From positions 7,378,001-7,442,000 of the forward strand of contig NZ_BAABKV010000001.1 of the NCBI RefSeq assembly GCF_039544005.1: DNA of 64,000 bases. The letters run 5' to 3'. A program made the position numbers and the translations under genes. Below, piece after piece: positions 47,136 to 56,794 of this stretch. The notes beneath the pieces are model-generated. The model saw only the letters and a program-made list of their open reading frames with translations, was not told the DNA's origin and did not search any database. The first letter of the stretch is position 1. Each line of letters begins with the position of its first letter. The DNA is from Kitasatospora paranensis. GTDB lineage: Bacteria; Actinomycetota; Actinomycetes; Streptomycetales; Streptomycetaceae.

Positions 47136-48008
47136 GTGCATTCCGCTCCCAAACGGATACGCCGGCGGTGGATCGCCGGCCTGGTCGGTGCGCTGATGGT
47201 CACCGTGTTCGGCATCGGGTCGGCGCTGGCCTCGATACCGGTCGGCGACTCCAGGGTCGGGAAGATGACCTGGTACGACAACGCGGGCTACGGTGCCTGC
47301 GGGACGGCGATCAACGCGGCCGCCGAGGACCTGGTCGCCGTCTCCAGCTCGTGGTGGACCTCGGCCAACCCGAACAACGACGACCTCTGCAAGGGCGTCT
47401 CCGTCGAGGTCGGCTACAACGGCCGGACGATCACCGTCCCGGTCAAGGACAAGTGCCCGTCCTGCAGTGCCGAGCACATCGATCTCAGCCGGACCGCCTT
47501 CCAGAAGCTCGCCGACCTGAACATCGGCGTGGTCTCGGGGATCACCTGGAAGTTCGTCGGCACCGGCGGCGGTACGACCGCCCTGCCGGCCCCCACCGGG
47601 CTCCGCGTCACCGCCACCACCGCCAGTAGCGCTTCGCTCTCCTGGGCGGCAGTCCCCGGCGCGTCCTCGTACGCCGTCTACCGCGCCGGCACGAAGGTCG
47701 GTACGACCCCTGCTGCCTCGTACACCGACACCGGCGTCTCGGCCGGCACGGGGTACCGCTACACGGTCGCCGCCATCGACTCCGCGGGGAATGCGGGGAC
47801 CCGGTCCGCAGCGGTCACCGTGACCACGGTCGGCGGAGGCGGAGGCGGCACGGCCTGCCCGACCGCCTGGAGCTCCGGCAGGTCCTACGTGCCCGGCGAC
47901 ACGGTCGCCCACGCGGGGCACAGGTACACCGCCACCTACTACTCCACCGACGCAGTGCCGAACGACCCGGGCTCCTGGGCGGTCTGGCGCGACGACGGCA
48001 CCTGCTGA
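47136..48008 (+). CDS. Secreted DPBB/expansin-like protein with FN3 and CBM5/12
   Basis: The 290-residue precursor has a Sec signal (PKRIRRRWIAGLVGALMVTV, then ALA/SI). The double-psi beta-barrel of the RlpA/expansin type follows (GKMTWYDNAGYGACGTAINA near 38, VPVKDKCPSCSAEHIDLS near 110), then a fibronectin type III domain (PAPTGLRVTATTASSASLSW) and a C-terminal CBM5/12 (AWSSGRSYVPGDTVAHAGHRY). It probably loosens or binds wall or chitin polymers. GTG 47136 has AGGAGG upstream. It stands alone with a 350-base upstream region that contains a possible short leader ORF. Confidence 0.85.
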   Translation: MHSAPKRIRRRWIAGLVGALMVTVFGIGSALASIPVGDSRVGKMTWYDNAGYGACGTAINAAAEDLVAVSSSWWTSANPNNDDLCKGVSVEVGYNGRTITVPVKDKCPSCSAEHIDLSRTAFQKLADLNIGVVSGITWKFVGTGGGTTALPAPTGLRVTATTASSASLSWAAVPGASSYAVYRAGTKVGTTPAASYTDTGVSAGTGYRYTVAAIDSAGNAGTRSAAVTVTTVGGGGGGTACPTAWSSGRSYVPGDTVAHAGHRYTATYYSTDAVPNDPGSWAVWRDDGTC

Positions 48009-48086
48009 CGGGGGCGCCGCCCGCGAGGACCCACCCCGGAGTCGATGTCCGAGACCGCGCCGAGTGGGTGGGATCAGTGGGGGCCG

Positions 48087-48392
48087 TCAGTCGTGGGCCA
48101 GTTCCACGATCACCAGCGTGCCGTGGCTTCCGGGGCGGACCGCGTGCACGGTCCCCGCGGCCACGGTGTACATTTCGCCGGCTCGCACCGGCACGTGCTT
48201 GCCGGCCACCTCCAGCTCCAGCCGGCCGTCGATCACGATCAGTGCCTCATCGGCGCCGTGGCTCTCCTCCTCCACCGTCAGCCCGTCCATGCGCAGCACC
48301 TTCACGCAGGCCGGCCCCACCCGGCCCAGCAGGCGAGAGCTCCACGCCTGCGGCAGACCGGCCGCGGTCGTCGTCAGGTTGATCCCGCTCAT
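48087..48392 (-). CDS. Small cupin-domain protein
   Basis: A 101-residue single cupin barrel: HGADEALIVIDGRLELEVAG and VRAGEMYTVAAGTVHAVRPGS show the two cupin motifs, with His and Glu positions of the metal site partly present. The function is unknown; such proteins may be isomerases or ligand binders. ATG 48392 follows GGGAGGGG. A longer upstream frame lacks support. Confidence 0.8.
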   Translation of the reverse strand: MSGINLTTTAAGLPQAWSSRLLGRVGPACVKVLRMDGLTVEEESHGADEALIVIDGRLELEVAGKHVPVRAGEMYTVAAGTVHAVRPGSHGTLVIVELAHD

Positions 48393-48587
48393 GGCGTACC
48401 CCTCCCAACGGGCCCGTCGGTCATGCCGACGGGCCCGTGCACGCAGCTCAATGGATGCCTTGGAAACTACCCGACCAGGAACATGACGTGGTCGACCGTT
48501 TGGCAAAGACTGGCGTCGGCCGTGTTCGGTAGCGTTCGGCCGATTCGGTCGGAGGGCTCAGACAGTGGTGGGCGGGCCGGAGTCCGG

Positions 48588-49852
48588 TCAGAACTTCAGC
48601 ACCTCGCGGTCGAGCGGATACTGCTTGCGGTGACGGCCGTCGTACGGCGAGGGCGTGATCGGCAGGACGCCGGTCGGCTGCAGGCCGAGGTTGTCGTCCC
48701 AGATCCGGGGCTCGACGTGGCCGAGGACGCGGAAGGCGTGGAAGGTGAACGGCGGGCTGTCGGTCGGGAAGAACTCGGCGGTGGTCATCACCTGGAAGTG
48801 CAGGTGCGGCGTGGTGGAGTTGCCGCTGTTGCCGATCAGCGCGAGGAGCTGGCCGGTCTCGACCCGGTCGCCCTCACGGACGTTGAGCGAGCCCGCGTGC
48901 AGGTGGCCGTAGAGCAGGTAGCGGCCCGGCGCGACCTCCAGGGTGATGTGGTTGCCGACGGTGTCCTGGATCGGCGGGACGGTCGGGCTGACGGGGGGCG
49001 GGTTGTCCGGGAGCCCGTCCTGGACCTCCACGACCCTGCCGCCGGCCGCGGCCACGACGGGCTGACGGTAGCTCAGGTAGCTGGTGAGCTGCGTGGGGTC
49101 GCCCTCCCAGGCCTGCCCCTGCTCGCCGACCCGGTACCAGTCGATGGCGAAGCGCTGCGGGACGTCGAGACGGCCGTTGATCGGGGCGAGGCCGCGCCGG
49201 TGGTGGGTGTTGCCGCAGCACGACTCGCTGGCGTACCAGGTGCCGGGCCGGACCGGCGGGGCCAGGTCCAGGGGCGCGGTGCGGGCGGTCGGGGTGGTCT
49301 GCACCGTCTCCTCGAACGCGGAGGGGCCGGAGGGTGTCAGGACGGCGCCCGAGAGGTGGTGTTCGAGCGCCTTGGGGACCGGCCGGTCGCCGTCGAGGGC
49401 CAGGTCGATCCAGATGATCCACTGCTGGGAGCCCTGGATGACGGTCGGCGTCGGCCCCGGGGGAGCCGGGGTGTACCCGTTCGCACCGGGCAGGGGGTCG
49501 CCGACGGGATTGGCGGCATCGGCCAGCTCCTGCCCGCTCATCGAGCCGATGACACGGTGGGTACGGGCGTCCTGGACGTCGACCCGGTCGAGCCGCAGCT
49601 GCGTGGCGCTGGACAGCGCGCTCGTCGTGATCAGCTCGTACGAGAGGTGGGTCCTGCCGTCCGTGGCCTCGACGGGCGACGGCTCGGTCAGCACCGCCGC
49701 CGTCAACGGCGTGAACTGCGTACCGGGCGCCAGGCGGGTCGTGCCGACGCCGTGTCCCGGTCCCGCTGAGGCCACCAGCACGCCTGCCGCGAGCACGGCG
49801 GCGGCGAGACCGCGGAGCAGGGGGTGCGGTGGCGGAGTTCGCGCACTGCCAT
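48588..49852 (-). CDS. Secreted M23-family metallopeptidase (frameshifted in signal peptide)
   Basis: The C-terminal part is an M23 (LytM-like) zinc peptidase domain: a GNTHHRRG...RFAIDW region holding the first His/Asp ligands, the turn YLLYGHLHAGS and the final TTPHLHFQVM. It may cleave peptidoglycan cross-bridges or act as a scaffold. ATG 49852 (MAVRELRHRTP) follows GAAGGAAA, but the frame shifts at a G5 run (49820-49824). One added base gives RTPLLRGLAAAVLAAGVL, a normal Sec signal, and a 421-residue precursor. Without it the exported protein could not be made from this start. Confidence 0.82.
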
Positions 49853-50194
49853 GGTGCTCTTTCCTTCGTCGGGCCCGGGGCCGTGGAGATCCCCGGCGCG
49901 CCCCGCCCCGAGGCGCAGGCCCATGTAACCCAGTGGTGCGCCGCCGCGGGCGGAGGCCACTGCGGTCAGGAGCGGAACTACACCCGTCCAGCCGCATTGG
50001 CGACTCCGGACCCTGCGCCGAGGACGGAATCGTTCGCCACTGGGGCGGACTGGGGGAGTGGCGTCCGAGGACCGCTGCAACGAGGTGAGCCGCCTGCGCC
50101 GGAGATCGACCGTCCCCGGACGGGCCGAGCCGCGGTCCATCGTCGACCGCCTCGCCTCCACGCTCGTGTGCCGGGAGCAGCGGGTGGGGCAGTG
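49853..50194. other. Non-coding gap
   Basis: About 340 bases between the M23 peptidase start and the end of the VOC gene. I see no gene or clear regulatory site apart from the expected M23 promoter region. Confidence 0.4.
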
Positions 50195-50662
50195 TCAGGA
50201 TCCGGCTCCGGGGAGCTTCTGGGACAGTTCGATCATGTTGTCCCACGGGTCGCGGAAGAAGGCCAGGCGGCGGCTGATGTCCTCGATGTCGAAGGGCTGA
50301 CCGATGAGGTCAACGCCACGCGCGGTGAGTTCGGCGTGGGCCGCCTCGACGTCGTCGACACGGAAGCACACGTGTTGGTAGCCGCCGTGCTGGAGGCTGA
50401 CGCCCAGGTCGTCGACGATGTCGTTCGGGAAAGGCACAGGTCCGGCGAGCAGCTCCAGGTGGAAATCGTCGTCATCGGGCGGGCAGAGGTAGGCGAGTTT
50501 CATGTCCCCGTACGGCCACTCGTGCAGGATCCGGAAGTCGAGCTTCTGCGTGTACCACGTCTTGGCGGCCTCGTAGTCGGGGACACGAATGCCGACGTGG
50601 TGCCCGCTGAACGAAGCGAACGGACTCGTCGGATTCTTCGGCGGATGTGCGGGCATGGGCAT
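50195..50662 (-). CDS. VOC-family (glyoxalase-like) protein
   Basis: The 155-residue protein has two beta-alpha-beta-beta-beta modules of the vicinal-oxygen-chelate fold: SGHHVGIRVPDYEAAKTWY near the start and QHVCFRVDDVEAAHAELTARGVD in the second half, ending FFRDPWDNMIELSQ. Metal ligands His, Glu/His and Glu are in place. It could be a lactoylglutathione lyase-like isomerase or dioxygenase. ATG 50662 follows AGGAGAGG; an in-frame ATG lies two codons later. Confidence 0.85.
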   Translation of the reverse strand: MPMPAHPPKNPTSPFASFSGHHVGIRVPDYEAAKTWYTQKLDFRILHEWPYGDMKLAYLCPPDDDDFHLELLAGPVPFPNDIVDDLGVSLQHGGYQHVCFRVDDVEAAHAELTARGVDLIGQPFDIEDISRRLAFFRDPWDNMIELSQKLPGAGS

Positions 50663-50906
50663 CGCAGCCGCCCCTCTCCTGTGGGATGACGGCATTCATT
50701 TAAGCGCGGGTGCCGGCCTTTCCTGCCCAGGCACGCGGCCGGCCTGGCCGGTCTGCCGGCCGGTGGGCACCGCCGGAAGCCAGGGGCCAGGGGAGGCACC
50801 TCGTGCACGCGGATCGTTCGTACACCCAGCGCCATTGCTGTGACTGGCCGGGCCGCCGGGACGATGCGACGCGCAGGACGGCGGGTGCGGGGCCTGCGGT
50901 CGGGTG

Positions 50907-51098
50907 TCAGTGGAAGACGATGGCGTGGCCGCCGGCCACGCTCGCCCGGCAGGCGCGGTAGAGCTGGTGCCAGATGAGTTTCTCCGCCGCGAAGGGATTG
51001 CCGGATCGCAGCCGGGCCAGGGCCGACTCCTCGGCGGCCGGGAGCGTGCCGGCGGCTGCGTGATGCGTGTCGCGGGAGACCTCCGGTGCCCGGCCGCC
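50907..51098 (-). pseudogene. C-terminal tail of an unknown protein
   Basis: One frame reads EVSRDTHHAAAGTLPAAEES and on to WHQLYRACRASVAGGHAIVFH before TGA at 50909-50907. It has normal protein composition but no start and abuts the broken lipase in another frame. It looks like the end of a different gene joined by deletion. I do not recognise it. Confidence 0.4.
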
Positions 51099-51779
51099 TT
51101 GCCGACGCGATCACCGTGTAGTGCACGCCGGGGATGGTGTCGCCCCCGTCGTCGAGGTCCGCCAGGAGTCCGAGCCGGTGAACTGATGCGTGCGCGCCGG
51201 GCAGGTGATGTTGCCGAATGCGACGACCGCGCCGAGGGTGCCCAGGTAGCTGTTGAGGGTGACGAATCCGCTCACGGTCCCGCCGTGGTTGGTGGGGCCC
51301 AGGCCGACCAGGGTGTGCACCTTCGGTGCGCCGCCGAGGTACTTCAGGTAGGCACGGGGCAGCATGCCGCCCTGGGAGTGGCCCACGATGTCGACCTGCC
51401 CGGCGCCGGTGGCGGCCAGAACCTGATCGATGTGGTCGCTCAGAATGTAGACGCCGTCTTCGATCGGCCCCAGACCCTTGGTGATCACCCCGCCGGGCGC
51501 ACCGTAGTCGAGGGCGAAGACGCAGTAGCCGTTGTTGTGGAGGAGGGGGAAGAGGGAGCCCCAGTTCTGCCGGGCGTTCTCGGCGGTGCCGTGGATCAGC
51601 ACCACCAGCCGGGGGTGTTCGGCGCTCGGCCTGCACGACGAGTCGTTGGCGCCGGGCGGGTCGGAGTCGGGGGCCAGGTAGCCTGCGGCGAACCCGGTCG
51701 CCACCGTGTACGGGACGGGCAGGAGGCTGGCCGCGGCCGAGTCCAGGCACCGGGCGTGCCCGAGTGCAATTGTCTGCAG
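51099..51779 (-). pseudogene. Truncated lipase/esterase (alpha/beta hydrolase)
   Basis: The core is a streptomycete class-2-type lipase: RLVVLIHGTAENARQNWGSL, NNGYCVFALDYG and the nucleophile elbow VDIVGHSQGGMLPR. A one-base loss near 51165 separates TGSDS from LADLDDGGDTIPGVHYTVIAS. More seriously, no signal peptide precedes LLPVPYTVATGF, because a TAG stops the frame nearby, and the last third with the catalytic His is missing, replaced by an unrelated tail. It is truncated at both ends, so this one is probably a true pseudogene. Confidence 0.65.
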
Positions 51780-52446
51780 CTAAACAACCCGGTCACACCC
51801 TGCCTGGACGAGCGCCCACAGGCCGCGCAACGGCATCGCCGAGCCGTCTCGAAAGCGGAGACTTGTCAGCGAGACAGGCCGGTGCCATCGACGGCCGGGA
51901 GAACGACGGAGAGCTGTGGCACGCCGTGGTGGCCGCCGGGAGGCCTGGCACGCGGGCGGCCCGTCCGAGACGACCGCATGTGGCGGATCGGCGGCCGCGA
52001 CACCGCTGTTGTCTCCACGTCATACGCCGGTCCGGGCAACGAGGACGGGGAGCTGACCTGCCGCCTCGCCCGGCGCTCTGACACTGCCAGGGGACCTCGT
52101 CGGGACGGTCACGGCGCGGACGGGCCGGTCCCCGCGCTTGCGCCGGTACAGCGCAAGCGCCGCCGCGGTCCCTCCACGCCCCGACCGGCCGGCGGCAGGT
52201 CAGGACACCGGGTGCGGTTCCGTGTTCCCGTTGGAGACCATGGCGAGCCGGGCCGAGGTGACGTCATCGGTGAGCAAGCGTCCGTTCGGGTACCGCACGG
52301 GCCGGGCCGCTCCATCCCCCTTCACCGGGCACCACGCGTGGTGACATGTCGTCATGCGCCCGGCGGTCAAGAACGATCACTGCCAGGGATGCGCCCGATT
52401 CGGCGTCGAACACGGGTGGTTCGAGGCATTGGACGCCGCGGAGCCG
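51780..52446. other. Stretch without a recognisable gene
   Basis: Some 670 bases with only random-looking frames. A hairpin-like CGCTTGCGCCGGTACAGCGCAAGCG lies near 52135-52159. Nothing else stands out. Confidence 0.4.
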
Positions 52447-53579
52447 TCACCGGTGGTCCAGTCGGGCGTCGTCCACGGAGTCCAGCCCGCGGACGGCGGC
52501 GAGGACGGCCAGGGTGAGTGCCGGGTCGGCGTTCGGGGCGGGGCTCACCGCGATGCGGGTGACCAGGCCCGAGTAGCGGCGGTGGATCTCCCGGGCGACC
52601 TCCTCGGGGCTGCCGGTGACGGCGAAGGCGTCGAGGACGTCGTCGTCGACGGCCTCGCCCATCTCCTGCCAGCGGCCCTGCCGGGACAGCCGGTGCAGCT
52701 CCTCGTGGAGGGCGCCCCAGCCGTGGGTCTCCAGCACGGCGCGGTAGGCGGGGGTGGAGCCGTAGAACGCGATCCGTTCGCGGACGGCTGCCAGGTTCGT
52801 GCGGAACTCCTCCTCGGTGCGGCCGGTCGCGGTCAGGACGTTGCCGACGATCTCGAAGGGCCGGCCGGTCCAGGCGCCGCCGCCGGCCTCGGCCCCGGCC
52901 CGGGCCGCGTGGAGACGCGGCAGCACCGTGCGGGTGAGGTACTCGACGGTGGTGAAGGCGTGGCTGATGAAGCCGTCCGCCACGGCGCCGGCGGTGGAGG
53001 TCATCAACGGGCCGACCCCGGCCAGCAGGATCCGGGGGACGCCGCTCCCGACGCGGCCGGGGGCGAAGACGGGTGTCATCAGGGTGTGCGAGTAGAAATC
53101 GCCGCGGAAGTCGAGCCTCTCGCCGGTCTGCCAGCTGTGCCAGATCGCCCGGACGGCGTGGATGTACTCGTGCATCCGGGCCGCCGGCCGGGTCCACGGC
53201 ATCCCGTAGCGGCGCACGACGTGCGGCTCGACCTGGGAGCCCAGGCCGATGACGGCGCGTCCGCCGGAGGTGTCGTGGAGGCCCCAGGCCTCGTAGGCGA
53301 GCGTCATCGGGGTGCGGGCGAAGGCGATCGCCACTCCGGTGGCGAGCTCGATCGATCGGGTCGCGTCGGCGGCCCGGGCGAGCTGGATGAGGGGTTGTAC
53401 GCGGTCTCGGCGACGACCAGTCGGTCCATGCCGCGGCGCTCCGCCTCGCGCGCGACGTCCAGGATCGCATCGGGGCGGCCCGGGGCGGAGACGTTGAGCG
53501 CGAGTCGCGGCCGGGCGGTGTCGGTCGCTGCGGTGCTCCCGAGCCGGGGGCGTGGGGCCTCGGGGGTGCGGTTGGCCAT
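52447..53579 (-). CDS. LLM-class F420-dependent oxidoreductase (frameshifted)
   Basis: The luciferase-like TIM barrel has LDVAREAERRGMDRLVVAET near the N-terminus, GRAVIGLGSQVEPHVVRRYGMPW, the substrate/F420 loop PRILLAGVGPLMTSTAGAVADGF, and TGSPEEVAREI with GLVTRIAVSP at the end. It belongs to the TIGR03617-like group of F420-dependent enzymes. The frame breaks at G4 (53391-53394); one added base joins AYNP to LIQLARAADATRSIELATGVAIAF for 377 residues. GAGGAG precedes ATG 53579. It lies 16 bases after the LysR gene, likely an operon. Confidence 0.87.
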
Positions 53580-53595
53580 GTCGTGCTTGCGCTCC

Positions 53596-54521
53596 TCACG
53601 GGTGGCCCGTCTCAGGGGGCTCTGGTGATGCCGCCGGCCGGCCCGTCACCTCCTCCAGGGCGATGTCGACGAAGGCCTGCGCGGCGGGCGACAGGGGTTC
53701 GCGGCGGTGGAGGAGGTAGCAGGTGTGGGGGACGGCGAAGTCCATCGTCCGGACGACAGCGCCCAGCCGTTCGGCGGCCCGGGCCTCGGGCCGGGGGAGT
53801 ACGGCCAGGCCGACCCCGGACAGGACGAGGGGGATGATGGCGTCGCGGTGCGCGGTCTCCACGACGGTGTTGAGCGGCGGCAGTTCGCGGGACGCCAGCT
53901 CGGCGGCAAACCATACGCGCAGTTCCGACTGGCGCGCCATCCCCATCACCACGTCGCGGCCGACCAGGTCCGCCGGGCTGACCGGTCCGTCCGGGAGGTC
54001 GTCGGTGCCCGGGGGAAGACCGCGAACTGTTCGGCGGTGGGCAGGCGCACCGTCCGGTACTTGGTCACGGCTGCGGCCTGGCCGTGGAGCAGCAGTTCGG
54101 CCTCGCCCCGGCGCAGGCTGTCCAGGCCCTCCGAGTCGGGGGCGGCCTCGTGGATCCGGATCCGTACGCCGGGGTGCCGCTCGCGGAACTCGGTGACCAG
54201 TGGCACCAGGGGGTCGATGCCGAGCAGCGGTGCCACCGCGAGGTCCAGGACCCCGGTGGCGAGGTGGCCCACCTGTTCGACTGCGGTACGGACGCCCTCG
54301 AACGCGCGCAGGGCCCGGCGGGCGGGGCCGACCAGGGCGCGGCCGGCGGGGGTGAGGGTCGGGGTCCGTCCGCGTTCGAGGAGCGGGGTGCGCAGTTCCC
54401 GTTCGAGTTCCTTGAGTGCCTGGGAGACCGAGGGCTGGCTGAGGTGCATGCGTCGGGCTGCCTCGGAGATGCTCCCGGCCTCGACGATGGCGATGAAGTA
54501 GGCGAGATGGCGACGTTCCAC
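53596..54521 (-). CDS. LysR-family regulator (frameshifted)
   Basis: The N-terminal DNA-binding domain is YFIAIVEAGSISEAARRMHLSQPSVSQALKELE within residues 8-40; the short motif is EAARRMHLSQPSVSQALKEL. An effector domain follows (VLDLAVAPLLGIDPLVPLV..). The frame breaks at G5 (54011-54015); one added base joins VFPP to GTDDLPDGPVSPADL and gives 308 residues. It precedes the LLM oxidoreductase and is divergent from the IclR-led CoA operon, so it may control either. Confidence 0.85.
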
Positions 54522-54564
54522 AGCCCAAGCCTATCGCAGCCAAAGGGATCTCAAGGATTTACTG

Positions 54565-54581
54565 ATGCCGCCGTGCGGCAT
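54565..54581. promoter_or_regulatory. Palindrome between LysR and IclR genes
   Basis: ATGCCGC-CGT-GCGGCAT is a perfect 7-3-7 inverted repeat in the divergent intergenic region, 43 bases from the LysR start. It is a candidate operator for LysR or IclR. Confidence 0.5.
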
Positions 54582-54762
54582 AGCGTGCCGGTGAGCGGGC
54601 CGCGCGGGGCCTGTTCGACCGCTACCGCACACCCGAGGACACCTCGGGCACGGAGGGAGATCCATGGAACGGAGCCCGGCGCGCGCCGCAGGCGCCGCCC
54701 GCGGACCCTGACGACCGCCCGCGCCCCGGACGGGAGCGGCGAACGGAAGCGGAAGGACGGAC

Positions 54763-55505
54763 GTGCAAGGCGTACATCGGGTGTTGTCCGTGCTGGAGCT
54801 GGTCGCGGAGCATCAGCCGGCCGGAGTGGGAGAACTCTCCCGGATCTCCGGACTTCCCAAGTCCACCGTTCAGCGCACACTCCGGGCGCTCGCGGACGCC
54901 GGGTGGATCCGGCCCGTGGGCCGTGAGTTCACCCGGTGGGCACTGACCCCGCGGATGGTCACCATCGGCCGGCGGGCCGCCCGTGAGGGGGCCTGCGCGA
55001 AGCGGCGCTCGGCCCCATGCGGGAGCTGCGCGATCTCACGCACGAGACCGTCACCCTCCAGATACCCGACGGGCAGCACCGGATGATCCTCATCGAGCGG
55101 ATCGACTCCCCGCAGCCCGTCCGCACCTTCGAGCGCTTGGGCGCCACCTCGCCGATGCCGGTGACCTCGGCGGGACTCGCTCTGCTCGCCCTCCTCCCCG
55201 AGGCGGAGGCGGAGCGGGTGCTCCGGGAGCCCCTGCCGCGGCTGACCGCGCGCACGGTGGTGGACCCGCAGCTGATCCGGTCGGCGATCGGCGGGATCCG
55301 CGCCACGGGTTTCGCCGTCAACACCGGTCAGAACCGGCCCGGCGTCTGCGCCGTCGGCGCGGCCGTCCTGGACGCCGCCGGCACACCGGTCGCCGGCCTC
55401 GGAGTGTCGATGCCGGAGAGCCGCTTCGACCCCGAGCAGGTGCCCCGGTGGGGCGCGCAGGTGCGTGCCGCAGCCGCGGCCGTGACGGCCGCGCTCACCG
55501 ACTGA
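54763..55505 (+). CDS. IclR-family regulator (frameshifted)
   Basis: The winged helix is VLSVLELVAEHQPAGVGELSRISGLPKSTVQRTLRAL at residues 7-43; the short motif is SGLPKSTVQRTLRALADAGW. The C-terminal IclR effector domain has LGATSPMPVTSAGLALLALLPE and GGIRATGFAVNTGQN. The frame breaks at G5 (54987-54991); one added G joins AAREGG to LREAALGPMRELRDLTHE, giving 247 residues. GTG 54763 follows GGAAGGAC. It heads the CoA operon and probably regulates it in response to an acid or CoA ester. Confidence 0.87.
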
Positions 55506-55607
55506 CCCTGCGGCGGCGCGCCCGACCGCATCGACGAACCACAGCGGAAGACCGTGCTGCCCGCCGGCACGACGACTCGCCCTCCCGGGCGGACAGGGAG
55601 CAGGACC

Positions 55608-56792
55608 TTGAGCACGCATTCCGAGACACGTCCGGTGACGTTCCTCACCGAGGACCGACTGGCGATCCAGACGATGGTGCGGGAGTTCGTCGCCAAGGAC
55701 GTGCTGCCGGTCGCCAACGAGCTGGACCCGGTGCAGGGCGAGATCCCGATGGAACTCCGCGACAAGATGGCCGAGTTGGGCTTCTTCGGCATCCTGATCC
55801 CGGAGGAGTTCGGCGGCCTCGGCCTGGGTGTCTCCGAGTACGCGATCGTCGTCGAGGAGCTGGCGCGCGGCTGGATGAGCGTGGCCTCGCTGATCGCCCG
55901 CGGACAGCAGTTCGCCCACGGGTTCAGCGCCGGGCAGCGCGAGCAGTACCTGCCGAGGATGGCCCGCGGCGAGTTCCTCTCCGCCTTCGCCCTCTCCGAG
56001 GCGGAGGCCGGTTCGGACGTGGCCAACATCAGCTGCCGCGCCGAGCGGGAGGCCGACGGCGGCTGGCGGATCACCGGCCAGAAGATGTGGTGCACCTTCG
56101 CCGACGGCTCCGACTACCTCCAGGTCTTCGCCCGCACCGAGCCGGTCGATCCCGCCCACCGCTCGCACGGGATCACCTGCTTCCTGATGCCCAAGGAGCG
56201 AGGCACGCTGCCGGCGGGCGTCACCGGCAACCCGGTCCGCAAGATCGGCTACCACGGGTGGAAAACCTGGGAGCTGGCCTTCGACGAGGCCAGGGTCGAG
56301 CCCGGCATGGTCGTCGGTGAGGAGGGGCGGGGTTTCCGGGTCGCCATGGGCGACCTGGTGATCGCCCGGATCCATACCGCGGCCCGGGCGATCGGTCTGG
56401 CCCGCGGTGCGCTGGAGGATTCGATCTCCTACGCCGCGACGCGGGTGCAGTTCGGCCGGCCGATCGCCGACAAGCAGGCCATCCGGTTCAAGATCGCCGA
56501 CATGGCCACCCGGATCGAGGCCTCCCGCGCCCTGCTGCACCGCGTATGCGCCGACCACGACGCCGGCGCCCCGCGCGACCAGCTCAACCTCCAGGCCTCC
56601 ATGGTCAAGCTGCACGCGACCGAGATGGCCGAGCACGTCACCTCCGAGGGCATCCAGATCCACGGCGGCGCCGGCTACACCACCGACTTCGCCGCGGAGC
56701 GGTACTGGCGCGACGCCCGGCTCACCAAGATCTTCGAAGGCACGTCCGAGATCCAGATGAAGATCATCTCTGACACCCTGCTCGGACGGTAG
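55608..56792 (+). CDS. Acyl-CoA dehydrogenase (first of the CoA cluster)
   Basis: The 394-residue flavoprotein has ALSEAEAGSDVANI near residue 127, MWCTFADGSDYLQVFART, ATRVQFGRPIADKQAIRFKIADM near 285 and HGGAGYTTDFAAERYWRDA. It ends KIFEGTSEIQMKII, which contains the catalytic Glu of the MCAD/SCAD type, unlike the LCAD-type gene at 2230. TTG 55608 is the most likely start (GGGAGCAGG upstream); an ATG in the frame at 55554 has no ribosome site. It is followed after two bases by a CoA transferase. It would introduce the alpha,beta double bond in the pathway's acyl-CoA. Confidence 0.92.
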   Translation: MSTHSETRPVTFLTEDRLAIQTMVREFVAKDVLPVANELDPVQGEIPMELRDKMAELGFFGILIPEEFGGLGLGVSEYAIVVEELARGWMSVASLIARGQQFAHGFSAGQREQYLPRMARGEFLSAFALSEAEAGSDVANISCRAEREADGGWRITGQKMWCTFADGSDYLQVFARTEPVDPAHRSHGITCFLMPKERGTLPAGVTGNPVRKIGYHGWKTWELAFDEARVEPGMVVGEEGRGFRVAMGDLVIARIHTAARAIGLARGALEDSISYAATRVQFGRPIADKQAIRFKIADMATRIEASRALLHRVCADHDAGAPRDQLNLQASMVKLHATEMAEHVTSEGIQIHGGAGYTTDFAAERYWRDARLTKIFEGTSEIQMKIISDTLLGR

Positions 56793-56794
56793 CC

